From Merluccius polli (lineage: Eukaryota > Chordata > Actinopteri > Gadiformes > Merlucciidae): DNA of 64,000 nucleotides. Location: positions 62,001-126,000 of the forward strand of contig JAOPHQ010001145.1 in assembly GCA_030340625.1 (NCBI GenBank). The letters run 5' to 3'. Within the stretch, counting starts at the first letter, position 1, and each line of letters starts with the position of its first letter. The position numbers and the translations under genes are program-made. Of this stretch, positions 10,401 through 21,420 are shown piece after piece. The notes beneath the pieces were generated by a model. That model saw only the letters and a list, made by a program, of their open reading frames with translations, did not search any database and was not told the DNA's origin.

Positions 10401-11904
10401 GGCGCCTCTGTTCTGGAACCTCGGGTCCCTCCCCGGCGGTTTCTTGGAGACGCTGGCTGATGTCCTGGAGGCTGTCAGTACCAGGGGTGTTGGCCTTTCG
10501 GAGTCGTGTCAGGTGGTGCCACTTCCGGCCGTGAGGCGTGTCGAGTGCGGCTGAGTAGGGGGTGGCCAGGCGGACCTGGTATGGACCTTTCCACCTGGGC
10601 TCCGGGAAGGACCGTTTGGCAGCCTTGACCCACACCCACTCTCCTGGTTGGACAGCTGGGCCCACCTCCTTCCTCTCGGGAGTGGTCGTCACCTGGAAGT
10701 GTAGATCTGTAGTTGCTTGGGTTAGGGCAACACAATATCTAAACAGTTGGTCTTCTAACTGGTCTGATAGAGGTTCTACTGGGGTGTATGGCCCTGGCAT
10801 AGGTCTCCCTGTAATGATTTCAAACGGAGATAACCCCGTTCTAGCCTGGGGGGCTGCTCTTACAGCCATTAGTGCGAGTGGAAGTGCTGACAACCAGGAC
10901 ATCTGTTTGTACTGAGCTATGGCTGTTACTACACCATCTTTGGCCATAGTCGATGCGGTTTGTCGCGAGTCTGCTTCTAAGAGTTTACTCATAGTCTGTT
11001 TGAGTGTCTGGTTCGCTCGTTCTACTAATCCCTGGCTCTGGGGGTGGTACACTGACCCGTAGCGGTGGGCTATCCCTAACCCTTCCTCTACTTTGGCTAC
11101 CAGGGCATTCGCGAAGTGAGTACCATTGTCTGAGGCTATTACTTTTGGGTACCCCCATCGGGGCACAATCTCGGTTGTCAGAATCCTAACTACAGACTCA
11201 GCATCTTCTTTCTTAGTAGGATAAGCCTCTACCCATCCTGAGAATCGGCACACTATCACTAAGAGGTACCTATACCCGCCCACCCTCAAGTCCCGCCCCA
11301 TGTCTGTGTAGTCAATACATATCTCCTGAAAGGGCAGCTGGGGGACTGGGAATTTCCCCGGGGGACGAGGTATCCCCCTCTGAGGGTTGTGGAGCTGACA
11401 GGGAACACAGTTCTGGATGAGTTCTTTAGCCATCTCCAAGATGTGAGGGTGGAAGTAGTGGCTCTCTATGGGGTTGATGGTCACTCGGGGGCTTTGGTGT
11501 CCCCGGGAATGTTCAGAGTGGATCATCAGAGTTAGCGCTCTGGTGGTGATGGCCGGCCGGCCGTCAGGGTGTCGGTAGATTCCCTTTTCGTCTCTTCGAC
11601 ACTTTGTATGCAGCCATCTGTTTTCTTCTTCTGGGCTAGCGTGTCTTTGCATCTGGGCGAGGTCTTCAATTCCCCCACGGGGACTTTCGTCAGCTTGGTT
11701 CATCAGTTGGAGGGTTGGGGGCTTGTATCCCCCAGCATCTTTGGCGGCCTGGTCCGCGGCGTTGTTTCCTTTGGTGATGTCGTCGTCTGTTCGGCCATGA
11801 CCACGACACTTCATGACCGCCACTTCTCTTGGGTTCTGGATACTTGCGGCCAGTCGAAGGACCAGGTCGGCGTGTTTCACTGGGGCCCCGCCTGTTGTCT
11901 TCAT
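10357..11904 (-). pseudogene. ERV pol remnant: end of RNase H plus integrase
   Basis: A 515-residue open frame. The first 60 or so residues match the end of retroviral RNase H (CRGHGRTDDD, NNAADQAAKDAGG). The integrase follows: an H-H-C-C zinc domain (HSEHSRGH, then CVPCQLH), the catalytic core with D in DYTDMGRD, D in IASDNGTHF and E in SQGLVERANQ, and a C-terminal domain ending WHHLTRLRK. The integrase domains look complete. Protease, reverse transcriptase and most of RNase H, which should come before, are absent. Any integrase made would need a helper for expression and processing. Confidence 0.85.
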
Positions 11905-11927
11905 CCCCCTCTCAATAGCTTGGGATT

Positions 11928-12978
11928 CTAAAGAGAAGGTGTCCCTGGCGTGGGCCTGGCCCCAGGAGTCAGGATGAACCCTAGGGAGGTTCTGGGTAGC
12001 GTCTTAGGTCGGGGGGGGCATCTCACGGCGGCCGACGTCTCTGTCGTAGGGTCGGTCTCTGCCGCTCTGGTGGCTCCCCCCTCCTCTTCTCCATTTCCGC
12101 CGTTTGTCTTCTCGTAGTGGCGGGGAGAGCCCCTCTTCTTCCTCTTCCTTGGACTTCTCGTTTCCCACCAAACGGAGGAAGTTGGCTTCTTCTTCAGGAT
12201 CCCTGGCCTTCTTCCTGGGGACTGGTTGGGGACCGGTTGGGGTCCGGGGCTGGGTTCCTCCATCACCACCCAGGTGGGTCCTCCCGGGGTACCCCAGGTC
12301 ACGGCGACTGGGGCGAATGCTCTGGGATCCCCCACCACGATGGCCGGGGCTTGCACAGCACAGGGTCCTGGTGGCGTCATCTGGACCGCGGATCTTGGTC
12401 CGCAGTCGTAAACATCGCAATAGTCAATCATGGGCCCCCCGGCAGGGCCCTGTCTAGGGGCGGGCTGGGGAGCCTTCAGGGGTATGGGGGATAGGAGCCA
12501 GGGGAAGGGGTCTGGAACGGGGTCGGGAATGGAAGGGTATGGGGGTGCGGGGTTAGTACGGAAGGGGTTCAGGGAGTCAGGCTTGGAAGGGAAGGGGCCC
12601 AGGGACGGGAACGTAGGATTGGGAGGGGAGGGGTACAGGAACGGGGATATGGGGCTGAAAGGGGAGGGGTACAGGAACAGGGATATGGGGTTGGAAAGGG
12701 AGGGGTACGTGGGGCTGGAAGAGGAGGGGTACGGGAACGGGGATGTGGGGTCGGAAAGGGAGGGGTACAGGGACGGGGATATGGGGATGAAAGGGGAGGG
12801 GTACAGGAACGGGGATATGGGGTTGGAAAGGGAGGGGTACGTGGGGTTGGAAGGAGAGGGGTACATGGGGTTGGAAGGAGAGGGGTGCTGGGTTGTGGAG
12901 GGCGCCTCAGGGACACTGATGTCTCCAGGAGATGAGTAGGGAGGGGGAGTAGGTTCCCCAGGCTCCGGGCGATCTAGA
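11928..12978 (-). pseudogene. ERV gag, proline-rich part, truncated before capsid
   Basis: This continues gag in a second frame. Its first part is a degenerate 33-45 bp coding repeat (PSLSNPIS, FLYPSPF and variants, roughly 12590-12890), giving a long proline/serine-rich spacer. It is followed by a basic segment (RSPRKRKKRGS near the end). No capsid major-homology region and no CCHC nucleocapsid finger are present, and the frame stops 24 bases before the pol remnant. This marks the internal deletion, which removed everything from late gag to RNase H. Confidence 0.7.
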
Positions 12979-13440
12979 TCAGAGGAGACAGAGAGGGGGG
13001 GGGGTACCTATATCGGGAAACATCGGCCCTTTGGGTTTTGGGGTTTCAGGACTGGGAGAGGGGCAAGAGTAGGTTGGGTTAGTACTGTTGGGTAGAGTGG
13101 AGAGATATGACTCAGCTACAACCCTCCACTTTCCTAACTTTCTGATTCGCTTCTCCAGTCCCCTCACAGGACGGAGTGGCCCGGCCTTATCTATGGCCGC
13201 TTGACACTGGGCTGTCCTCGGCTGTAGCTGGTGCATCAGCCCTTTTAGCTGTCCTCGGCCATATGGGCCGTCACGGGATACCCATCCCTCTCCTACCCAC
13301 TCCTTCACATACTTGTCCCTTCTGCTAACCCACTTATCTGCTTCTTTCTTTCCCATCGGCTCTCCGAGTCGGACCTGCCGACCCTGGAGGTGGTCCTCGA
13401 CCAGTCTAGATTGCTCTGCGGCGGTTAGAGTGACCTTCAT
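12979..13440 (-). pseudogene. ERV gag N-terminus (matrix-like)
   Basis: A 153-residue frame starting MKVTLTAAEQSRLVEDHL, rich in charged residues and tryptophan (KWVSRRDKYVKEW), as in the helical matrix of fish gamma/epsilon-like Gag. No N-terminal glycine for myristoylation follows the start. The frame closes at a run of about ten C on the minus strand (about 12997-13006), after which gag proceeds in another frame. The identification rests mainly on position just after the leader. Confidence 0.6.
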
Positions 13441-14109
13441 CCTGTCTCCTTACCCCTCTAGCTTCTCTGGGTGGATTCCTACTCTTCTTTTCCAAAAAAC
13501 CCCCAGAAAATCTTATACTACTTGCTCGTACTTTCCTTCTACCATCTATCCGCCCTCTCCGGGGCGTCACACATGCAACTATACCGTCTACCTGCCCTCT
13601 CCGGGGCGTCACACATGCAACTATTAAGTGCCCAGCTACTCTGTAATTCCCATACAGCACCCACCGTAGCTGAACTAAACTTATCTTCCCTGCGGCGACA
13701 CACACCGCAGCTGTTATTACAGCAAGGCAGGGAGGGTAGGGGACAGAGAGAGACAGAAGGAGAGAGAGAGAGAGAGAGGGAGAGAGAGAGAGATCCAGGG
13801 ATGTAGTGTTGGAGACCTAGAGGGGAGAGTGAGAGTGAGAGAAGTTTGGGGGAGAGAGAGAGAGATCCAGGGATGTAGTGTTGGAGACCTAGAGGGGAGA
13901 GTGAGAGTGAGAGAAGTTTGGGGGAGAGAGAGAGAGAGAGAGAGAGAGATCCAGGGATGTAGTGTTGGAGACCTAGAGGGGAGAGTGAGAGTGCAGAGAA
14001 GTTTGGGGGAGAGAGAGAGGGAGAGAGAGAGAGAGGGGAGCCCCCCACCAGAATAGGGATTTAGTGTTGGAAACCCAGAGGGGAGAGTGAGAGTGGGAGA
14101 AGTTTGGGG

Positions 14110-14145
<36 letters not shown>

Positions 14146-16508
14146 GAGAGGTCTAGAGGGGAGAGTGAGAAAAAGAGAGGGAGAGAGAAAGGCCTAAAGG
14201 GGAAGGAGAGAGAGAGAAAGAGTGAGAGAGTGGGAGAGAGAGAGACAGAGAGAGACAGAGGGGGGGTGAGAGAGAGAGAGAAAGAGATAAGTGGGGGGGA
14301 AGAGAGAAAGGACGGAGAATTATTACCTGAGTTCAACTCGCCTTTTTAATAATTTTTTTTTTTTAAATATATTTTCTTTTCTTTTTTTTTTTTTTACACA
14401 ACAGCAGTGGGTACATTCGGCGCGCGCGCCCACGCACAGCAAACACACCGGTGCACGTGGACACGCACAGCGGACGCACCCCCCGCTCTGACACACACCG
14501 GTATTCTCAATGCACGCGCACCCACACCAGGCCAACAGAACTCATGCGCTCACATATGACCACACTCAATGCACGCACACACATCCGTAGCCGATCGGGA
14601 GGCGCGCACACACGCACCGCAGATCATCTGGACGCCCGGACACACGCACGGGCACGCCTGATGCACGCCCACACACCCAGACGAGTCAGACGCACAGGCG
14701 CTCACACAGCCAACAATCTTCCCGCATACGCTCTTGTAGGGATTCACTCTATGCATGGAAGCACACGTGGCCGGATTGGACGCACATGTACATGCCCCGC
14801 AAACTATCTTGGCGTCTGCGCGCTCGCACGGACATACTGAATGCACGCACCCACACTCACATACCTTTGACGCACGCACACACTCACACCAGACAGCTGT
14901 GCCGCACGGGCACGCGCACTTACACACAGGAGTCATTCGCACACAGATACACAACTCGCTCTGGGCCTGCTTCCGTTTTCTGCGGCGCCACCCACAACAG
15001 CTGTCACTCGACCCGCCCCCTTCGCGGCGTCGCACTCACTCATGCGTAATCGCGTAATGGCCAGAAATGGTCCGCCCTCTTCGCGGCGTCACACTCACGC
15101 ACACGTAATTACGTAGCAGCTAGGTTCGCTCCGCCTTCTCCTCGGCGTCTCACCCACACACGTAACCGCGTACGTCTTCCGCAGTTCCACACACGCATAC
15201 GCGCTGCCATACACACACACCGTCTCACACACACACACACACCGTTACGCACGCCCGCACACAGTCACTCACAGACACACACACACACGCAGTTACGCAC
15301 GCACACATACAGTCACTCACAGACACACACTCACACACGCACACGCACAGCCACTCACACACACACACACGCAGCTACGCACGCACACACACAGTCACTC
15401 GCAGACACACACACACACCCACACACGCACAGTCACACACGCACACAGTCACTCACAGACACACACACACACGCAGTTACGCGCACACATACAGTCCCTC
15501 ACAGACACACACACACAGTTGTGCACCAGGCCCCTCCGCGCCTCCGCACACACAACTGTCATGCCCTCGCCACTTTACGAAGACTCTGTGGTCGTCACCA
15601 CGGTCTTATTATTCTAATGATTATCATTTATACTTAGGAGCTCCGGCCAACACTGTATTCGGCAATGTCACTCGCCTCTGGTGTGGACACCTCCACCTTT
15701 CCCACACCTTACATAGGGCTAATCTCGGACGCTTAACCCCATGAACCTACGACGACATGCCTTCCATACTATATTTTGGACAATATCACTCGCTTCCGGT
15801 GTGGACACCTCCACCTTTCCCACACCTTACATAGGGCTAATCTCGGACGCTTAACCCTATGAGCCTACGACGATATTTCCTCTTACACTATTCCAGACAA
15901 TATCACTCGCCTCCGGTGTGGACACACCTTACATAGAGCTACTCTCGGACGCTTAACCCTACGAACCTGCGACGATATTCCCTCTACACTATTTCGGACA
16001 ATATCACTCGCCTCCGGTGTGGACACACCTTACATAGAGCTACTCTCGGACGCTTAACCCTACGAACCTGCGACGATATTCCCTCTACACTATTTCGGAC
16101 AATATCACTCGCCTCCGGTGTGGACACACCTTACATAGAGCTACTCTCGGACGCTTAACCCTACGAACCTGCGACGATATTTCCTAAGCCTCACCACTCG
16201 TGCTCTATGAGTTAGGTTCTATGCTTTGAATTCAACACACTTAGAACGGGGATGGCCTTACCCTTTGTCACACCTTCCCCTAATTTGACTAGGCCTATGG
16301 TTAAATTAAATCCCTGAGCTACCGGGGATTGTCCTATGCAGATTCGACTTGTTATTTATCTATATATATATATATTTATTTATTTAAAGTCAGGCTCTGC
16401 TTACCTTTTATCAGTTGGGCCCTGGGAGGGTGCGACGCGGGGCTGGGCGGCCTCCCGCCTGGTCGGTCGATTTTGCCTTTTTTTCTTTTCTGTCCGTCTT
16501 ATCAAAGA
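13441..16508 (-). repeat. ERV leader made of tandem repeats
   Basis: About 3 kb between primer site and gag. On the plus strand: a 42-bp duplicate at 13550-13625; a GA-rich block (13735-14330) holding about four copies of an 80-bp unit with GATCCAGGGATGTAGTG; a CpG- and CA-rich block (14400-15530) of ACACACGCAC-type sequence; and five copies of a 101-118 bp unit at 15668-16200. Retroviral leaders are usually only a few hundred bases long. No frame here encodes a recognisable protein. Confidence 0.8.
15668..16200 (-). repeat. Five tandem copies of a 101/118-bp unit in the ERV leader
   Basis: Units start at about 15668, 15786, 15903, 16004 and 16105 (plus-strand core TCACTCGCCTCCGGTGTGGA). The first two are 117-118 bp. 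The last three are 101 bp because they lack a block of about 16 bases (CTCCACCTTTCCCACA). The last copies are nearly identical, so expansion was recent and came from the short form. Confidence 0.85.
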
Positions 16509-16526
16509 ATCCCGGACGAGCCCCCA
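16509..16526 (-). other. Retroviral primer-binding site, tRNA-Pro
   Basis: TGGGGGCTCGTCCGGGAT on the minus strand, three bases after the 5' LTR. This is the 18-nt complement of the 3' end of tRNA-Pro, the same site used by murine leukaemia virus-type retroviruses. Confidence 0.92.
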
Positions 16527-16529
16527 ATT

Positions 16530-17259
16530 TGTTGTGAAAAATAATAAGACGGACGGTGGTAAAACAGAAAAAAGGCCGGAACAACGAAGGAGGTTTCACC
16601 TATGTGTCTGGGTTTATTTAACAGTTTAGTAGAATTACAAAGTACACCATCTGATCAAAATGAGCACAGAGTGAGAGTGGCACTTAGCCGTTTTGGTACC
16701 AAAAAGTTCAGAAAGGAGAACTGAGACACCTCTGCATAGAGCTTGTCTCCGGAAAAGCGCGCCGGGGGGGGGAACAGGGCCTTCTTCTTATAGCCAGGGG
16801 TCCACCCCGCCAGATTCAAGCCCCCCTCCCCCGGCTGGTTCCTGTCACAAGATGTATGTTCCCGATAGGCCCGCCTTAAAAGTGGCCGTTGGGGCAGTTC
16901 CGTATGGCGAGGGTGCCGTTATCTCTGGCGCCATCACGTCTCAGTTCTTGGTTTCTCGGGGTGATAGAGTTCAGTGACCGTCTAGTCTCGGTTCTTGGTT
17001 GCTCGGGACGATTTATAGGTCTTAGTTCAGCTTTAGCACATTCTGGGTCATGTGTGTGACAGTTAATTTGTCCGCTTTGTGTGTACAGTTTAGCACATTC
17101 TGGGTAGTCAAAACAACCGAATACAGTCAGGGTTTGTCAAAACAACAGAGTACAGTCAGGGTTTGTCAAATCGAATACAGTCAGGGTTTGTCAAAACAAC
17201 AGAGTACAGTCAGGTTGGTCAAATCAACAATCTTGCAGGGGGATAATTTTTCAACAACA
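16530..17259 (-). repeat. 5' LTR of the endogenous retrovirus
   Basis: Same 730-bp length and, by eye, the same sequence as 6925-7654, offset by 9605 bases. It ends at the tRNA-Pro primer site. Near-identity of the two LTRs points to recent integration or recent gene conversion. Confidence 0.92.
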
Positions 17260-17570
17260 GCCCTTTTGGCCGAGTTTCCGGTGAATTCAAGGGAAAAGCC
17301 ACTGATTTGGCATTGCTGTAAAGTAATTGAGTACATTACATTTTATAAGCATAACAGTGTTTCTAAGTACGGGAAAAATGCACACTATCCTCATTATTTA
17401 AACTGAGCAAACCAATATTCCCTAATTGTAGGCTCATTTATTGAAAATGAACATAAAAGCAAATTGCAGATTGATTGGAATCAATGACATAAAGACCTCT
17501 TTATTTAATATCGAGCATATTTGCATGTGGTAGACCATGTGAAATTAGCTGCCTGGCATAAAGATCCTCT

Positions 17571-20205
17571 TTAAACTTCTGCATAACTGCCATTGTAGGA
17601 GAAAGGCTGGTCTGACACACAGTGACCGATGACGTCCGGTGTCCACCTGAATGACAGGGTTTCCGGCCTGGTCCTGTCGAACGATGACAGTGCTCCTGGA
17701 TGCCAGAGAGGGATCCTCATTAAAGAAGTTGAACAGGCGCAGGAAGAAGCCCACTGAGTTTCCAGGTGTGGCGGTGTTTGGAATGTCCTCTGAATGAGGC
17801 ACATGCAGGAACCCCACCGTCACCCACGCCCAGGGTCGCTGCCAGGGATTTTGGGCCCCATGAACATCACATTGGGCGACACACCTGTCGCTGCGGTACA
17901 ACGTTGCGCGCGCGTGGCACAAAATAAAACGTGACTTTTCTTCCACTATAACTTCCAGTGAGTCAGTTCCCGCGTGTTCGCATCGCAGTCTCAGCGTGTT
18001 TATAACGTAAGAGGAGCTCTAGACGGTGGGGGGGCAGCAGCAGCTGCTGTGTTTTTTTTCTGTCCAACTTGTGGCTGACTAAAATAGGCCTATATTTCTA
18101 TTTGACTATATTTCAATATTTAACTATTTCTATACAATATTGCCCCCCCCCCCCTCTAATAATAGTGTGCTCAGAGGGGCCCCTGTCAGTGCTGGGCCCT
18201 TGGAATCTTCCTAACTTTTCCCCCCCTTACGGCGCCCCTACCCACGCCAGGTCCTACACGTGAGAACAGTACAATGTTACACTCTGCGCTTTATTTTGTT
18301 TGTAGGTTACAACTAGTGCAATATATCATATCTATCATTTGTTTCTATCTATACAACTGTGCCTGTGTGACTATGATTCATGTCCAATTTTCCATGTTTC
18401 CATGAGTCAAAGTACTATGAAAAGTGTAGACCTGGTTGACAATTTTTCATTGTTGTTGTATTGTCGGATGTATTTCTCGAAGGACACCACAGGCTCCCAG
18501 GGGTCATTCTCGTTGTAAAGACTGGTACTGCTGGCCTCAATGTCTTTATGCCGAGTCACAGCCAGAGTGACTCGACCTGAAGATGCCCAACATATCATAA
18601 TTAATAAGTAATAAATCCAACAATGAAACATACTTATGTTTCACATTATTTGTAATTGGATGAGAAAGTCTTTCATTACCTAGCCCAACTGATGGCGACC
18701 TCCTCCTTCACACCTTTTGGCAGCGCACTGTGGCCATGCAGTTGAGCTGAATGCGATAGCCCTTCTGGTGGCCCCATTTATTCTTGTTGTTTGGGTTGTA
18801 AAAGTGGAAGTACCGGGGCATCTTTTTGCCAAACTGGAAAGCAGCGGAGCGTTCAGTTGTGTGCTGGGTCTTGTGGAGTTTGGATTGGACGATAGTATCG
18901 TTGGGGTTCCAGGGATTGGTGAAATTGACATACTTGACGTCAATTGACTCAAAGCTGTTCTCCCGCCCTAAAACCAGAATAGCATACAAAAATGTTAAAC
19001 GTCAAGTTGATAACCTTTTCAAACATACCAATTCTCTTTTATCAAAAGTATACAGTTTCAAAATAAGTGGAAATCGTTTTAGATCCAATTTCCAAACAAA
19101 TATGATAATGATCGATTACAGTTGCCCTAAATGTAAACCTTTGCTCTAATGCTTCTCATTCCATTTTATTTCACATAATGTGATATCATAGAAAGTGTAG
19201 AGAAAACATGGGAATAAGAAGCCGAGATAAATCATTGACTTAATTTACACAGAATGGTTCAGTTTCTCTGGGCTGGGCAGACAAATCTTGTGACTAAAGT
19301 CCAGATGGCCACCTTATCTTTGAGTCCATTGACATATTTTTTAAACATCTTTGGAAATGTCAAATAGAGTTGACTATAAAGTGAAATACTTTTTTCATAA
19401 AAAAAGGATAAATGCCTTGGACTTAACTAAGCGACCAAATGTACTTACAACGTGACAACTACCCACCAGAAATATCGAGGTCCACCTTATAATGGATCAG
19501 GTGTGTATGCAGGTTGCCAAGTACATGGTTATAAACCTTGGTTCCATAGTTATAATAGACCATTTGGCATAAAGAACGTGGCATGGATGTATCCAGTGGC
19601 GCTGACCTTAGACTCCATCACCCTGTTTTGGTAGAACATAAAGTCCCAGATGTAATCATAATTGTAAACTGTTGAGGTTGTTCGCACCACAAGCATTGTA
19701 TTTTCTAGGCCTCCATAGAAGTTGTATCCCCATATTGTTTGAGTTGAAATTCCGTCTGAGTGAAATCCCTGTGTTCAACTCAAAAATACACAATGCGTTT
19801 TTGTAGCGCACAGGTTTGTCTGTGTCATAGTAGTGGTACAGGTCTATAAAAGTGGCAATTTCAGGACAGCCAATCCCAGGCGCCAGTTCGTACGTCAAGG
19901 CACCCATTGCCCAACCAGAATCTATGAACTTGGATTGCATTGCAACTGGTGTATCACCAGAATAGAAGGCAATAGCCTCTTTGACACCAATCTCATAGGC
20001 GATCCGTTCTCCATTAAAACGAAGGTCAAAAATTTGAAGTCCTGCTGATAAACCGATACGATATGCAAGACCATCCTGCATATTCTATGAAGTTGCCGTC
20101 AATGTGATAGCGAGGTCCTTGTGGCTGGACAAACTTTGGCCTATGGATGTCTGTGGGTGAGTTGCTCTGGCCACGGGGTATGTAGGTGGCGTATAGGTCT
20201 TCCTC
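17571..20205 (-). pseudogene. Copper amine oxidase (AOC family) pseudogene
   Basis: Four exons are placed: 19467-20205 (left border set by a LINE), 18680-18967, 18432-18576 and 17571-18253 (holding a MITE at 17831-18240). Splice sites are good (TTTTAG|GGCGGG; CTAG|GTAATG; CCAG|GTCTAC; TGTAG|GACCTGG). The family oxidises primary amines with a topaquinone cofactor and copper. Its hallmarks survive: NYDYIWDF holding the cofactor tyrosine, HTHLIHYKVDLD with two copper ligands, GFLHVPHSEDIPNT with the third, and the C-terminal SYNGSYAEV ending at TAA 17571-17573. The frame is broken near EYAGWS (about 20072), NFNSNN (about 19732), FMPNGLL (about 19556), NCMATV (about 18728), in exon 3 and near NPVIQ (about 17655). 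Introns are retained, so this is an unprocessed dead gene or duplicate. The 5' half of the gene is not in the window. Confidence 0.88.
17831..18240 (+). mobile_element. hAT-type MITE inserted in the last amine oxidase exon
   Basis: A 410-bp element starting CAGGGTCGCTGCCAGGG and ending TTACGGCGCCCCTA, flanked by a perfect 8-bp target duplication CCCACGCC at 17823-17830 and 18241-18248. Removing one duplication and the element restores a continuous exon junction (TAG|GACCTGGCGTGGGTGACG). It has no coding capacity. Eight-base duplications and CAGGG-type ends are hAT hallmarks. Confidence 0.9.
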
Positions 20206-20335
20206 ATTACATTTAAATTTACATTTAGAGCATTTAGCAGACGCTTTTGTCCAAAGCGACTTATAATAAGTACATTTGTTAGAAAAAAGTGCAACAGTAA
20301 AATCTCTTTCAATGGCTCTGAGCAGATCAAGCGGG
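20206..20335 (-). mobile_element. LINE 3' tail inserted in the amine oxidase exon
   Basis: On the minus strand it reads TTACTGTTGCACTTTTTTCT, then TAAGTCGCTTTGGACAAAAG, then GCGTCTGCTAAATG and an ATGTAA-type tail. The same sequence ends the LINE fragment at 20990-21420 on the plus strand, so the two copies face opposite ways about 1.1 kb apart. The tail joins the amine oxidase coding sequence directly (GAGGAAGACC), so the LINE interrupts that exon. Confidence 0.75.
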
Positions 20336-20339
20336 ACAG

Positions 20340-20680
20340 GAAGTCAGATAGTAAAAGCCATAGAGCATCCGGTCAAATAAAACACCCTCCCGATGGAACA
20401 CGGCCACACATCTTTGATCCTTGTCGTTTATAACTGGACTTGAACTGTTTTAACTGTGTCTGTAGGCTAGCCTACAGCACAACAAAGTAGGACAATAAAC
20501 ACAATCAAACCAGCCAAAAAAAAAGAAAAATGACCTAATCAACAGCAAGTCAACTTCTGACAGACAAAGCAACAGCAAGTCAACTTTGGACAGGCAAAGT
20601 AATCTTTAATTTGTTTGTTGTATTTTTACATCCACAAATTATCGCGGGATCTCGCGAATCCAGCCGCCTCCTCTCTCTGG
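20340..20680. mobile_element. Truncated copy of the MITE family seen at 51916-52702
   Basis: Shared blocks include AGTAAAAGCCATAGAGCATC, AACACGGCCACA, CAACTTCTGACAGACAAAGC and ATCCACAAATTATCGCG, in the same order as in 52160-52590. The terminal inverted repeats present there are missing here. Confidence 0.7.
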
Positions 20681-20989
20681 TGCATTACTTGCCATGGAGT
20701 CTCATATACTGTTGTCTGTCTCGTTTACAAGCAGCGTAGAAACAAAGCCTTGGCTGCTACTCTCCAGGCACCATATAAAGTATTTGGCATGGGCGTTTTT
20801 TGTGTGTTTTTTTTCTTCAAATTGATAAAACAATAGTCAAAACACTCTTTCTTCCGCCAAAATATAATTATACAGATTATATTGGAAAGTTAAATTACAA
20901 TTTTTCCCCACCCCCCCCCTAACTCCGCTCAATGTGTTGAATCAGCAAACTGTCTAGTTAAGGAATGAACAGCAAATGTTAACATTTAA

Positions 20990-21420
20990 ATTACCGCTGT
21001 CTTGGCGCCGCAATGGTGGACCAGCTCCCAGGTGACGTGAGGACTGCAGAGTCGATCACCAGCTTCCACAAGAGACTCAAGACCCACCTGTTCAGAGTTC
21101 ACCTGAACTCTGCTTAGCATCCTTCCTCTACTACCCCTCCCCCCCCCCCCCCCCCCCCCCCCTCTAATAAAAATCATTATCATTCTGTGTTTGTATGTCC
21201 TGGCTCTTACTTTGATATTCTGCGCTTAGTATTTTTGCGCTTATCTCTTTTGTATTCTAGCAATCGGTTAACTTCAATTAGGTGTGCTTGAAACTCGTTC
21301 TTGTGAAATCCTTACTCTACTGATAGTGGTTTACTGTTGCACTTTCTCCTAACAAATGTACTTATTGTAAGTCGCTTTGGACAAAAGCGTCTGCTAAATG
21401 CCCTGAATGTAAATGTAAAT
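20990..21420 (+). mobile_element. LINE 3' end (L2-like)
   Basis: One frame reads VDQLPGDVRTAESITSFHK, then RLKTHLFRVHLNSA and a stop, the typical C-terminus of fish L2-like ORFs. It is followed by a pure C-tract (about 21139-21162), a short 3' UTR and the tail TAAGTCGCTTTGGACAAAAG with GCGTCTGCTAAATG and an ATGTAA repeat. 5'-truncated. Confidence 0.7.

Larger units (their letters stand above)
6925..17259 (-). mobile_element. Endogenous retrovirus, class I, internally deleted
   Basis: The element reads on the minus strand. Its 5' LTR is 16530-17259 and its 3' LTR is 6925-7654, both 730 bp and the same by eye, including a small chance frame that is identical in both. A tRNA-Pro primer site follows the 5' LTR. 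The order is leader, gag, pol remnant, env, 3' LTR. Capsid, nucleocapsid, protease, reverse transcriptase and most of RNase H are missing; integrase and both env domains remain. The flanks show no target-site duplication (CTAC on the left, GCCC on the right). The CX6CC motif in the transmembrane subunit, the tRNA-Pro primer site and the pol/env overlap place it with gamma/epsilon-like viruses. It cannot replicate by itself as it stands. Confidence 0.9.

Noticed and set aside
13539..14349. Arg/Glu and Ser/Leu repeat frames
   Set aside because: GA/CT dinucleotide arrays in the retroviral leader, not proteins.
14451..15057. Long frames on both strands (129-161 codons), rich in His/Thr or Cys/Ala
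   Set aside because: They come from CA- and CpG-rich simple sequence in the retroviral leader; simple repeats give open frames without meaning.
15650..16200. CRISPR-like array
   Set aside because: The units are tandem without unique spacers, of 101-118 bp, inside a retrovirus in a vertebrate genome.
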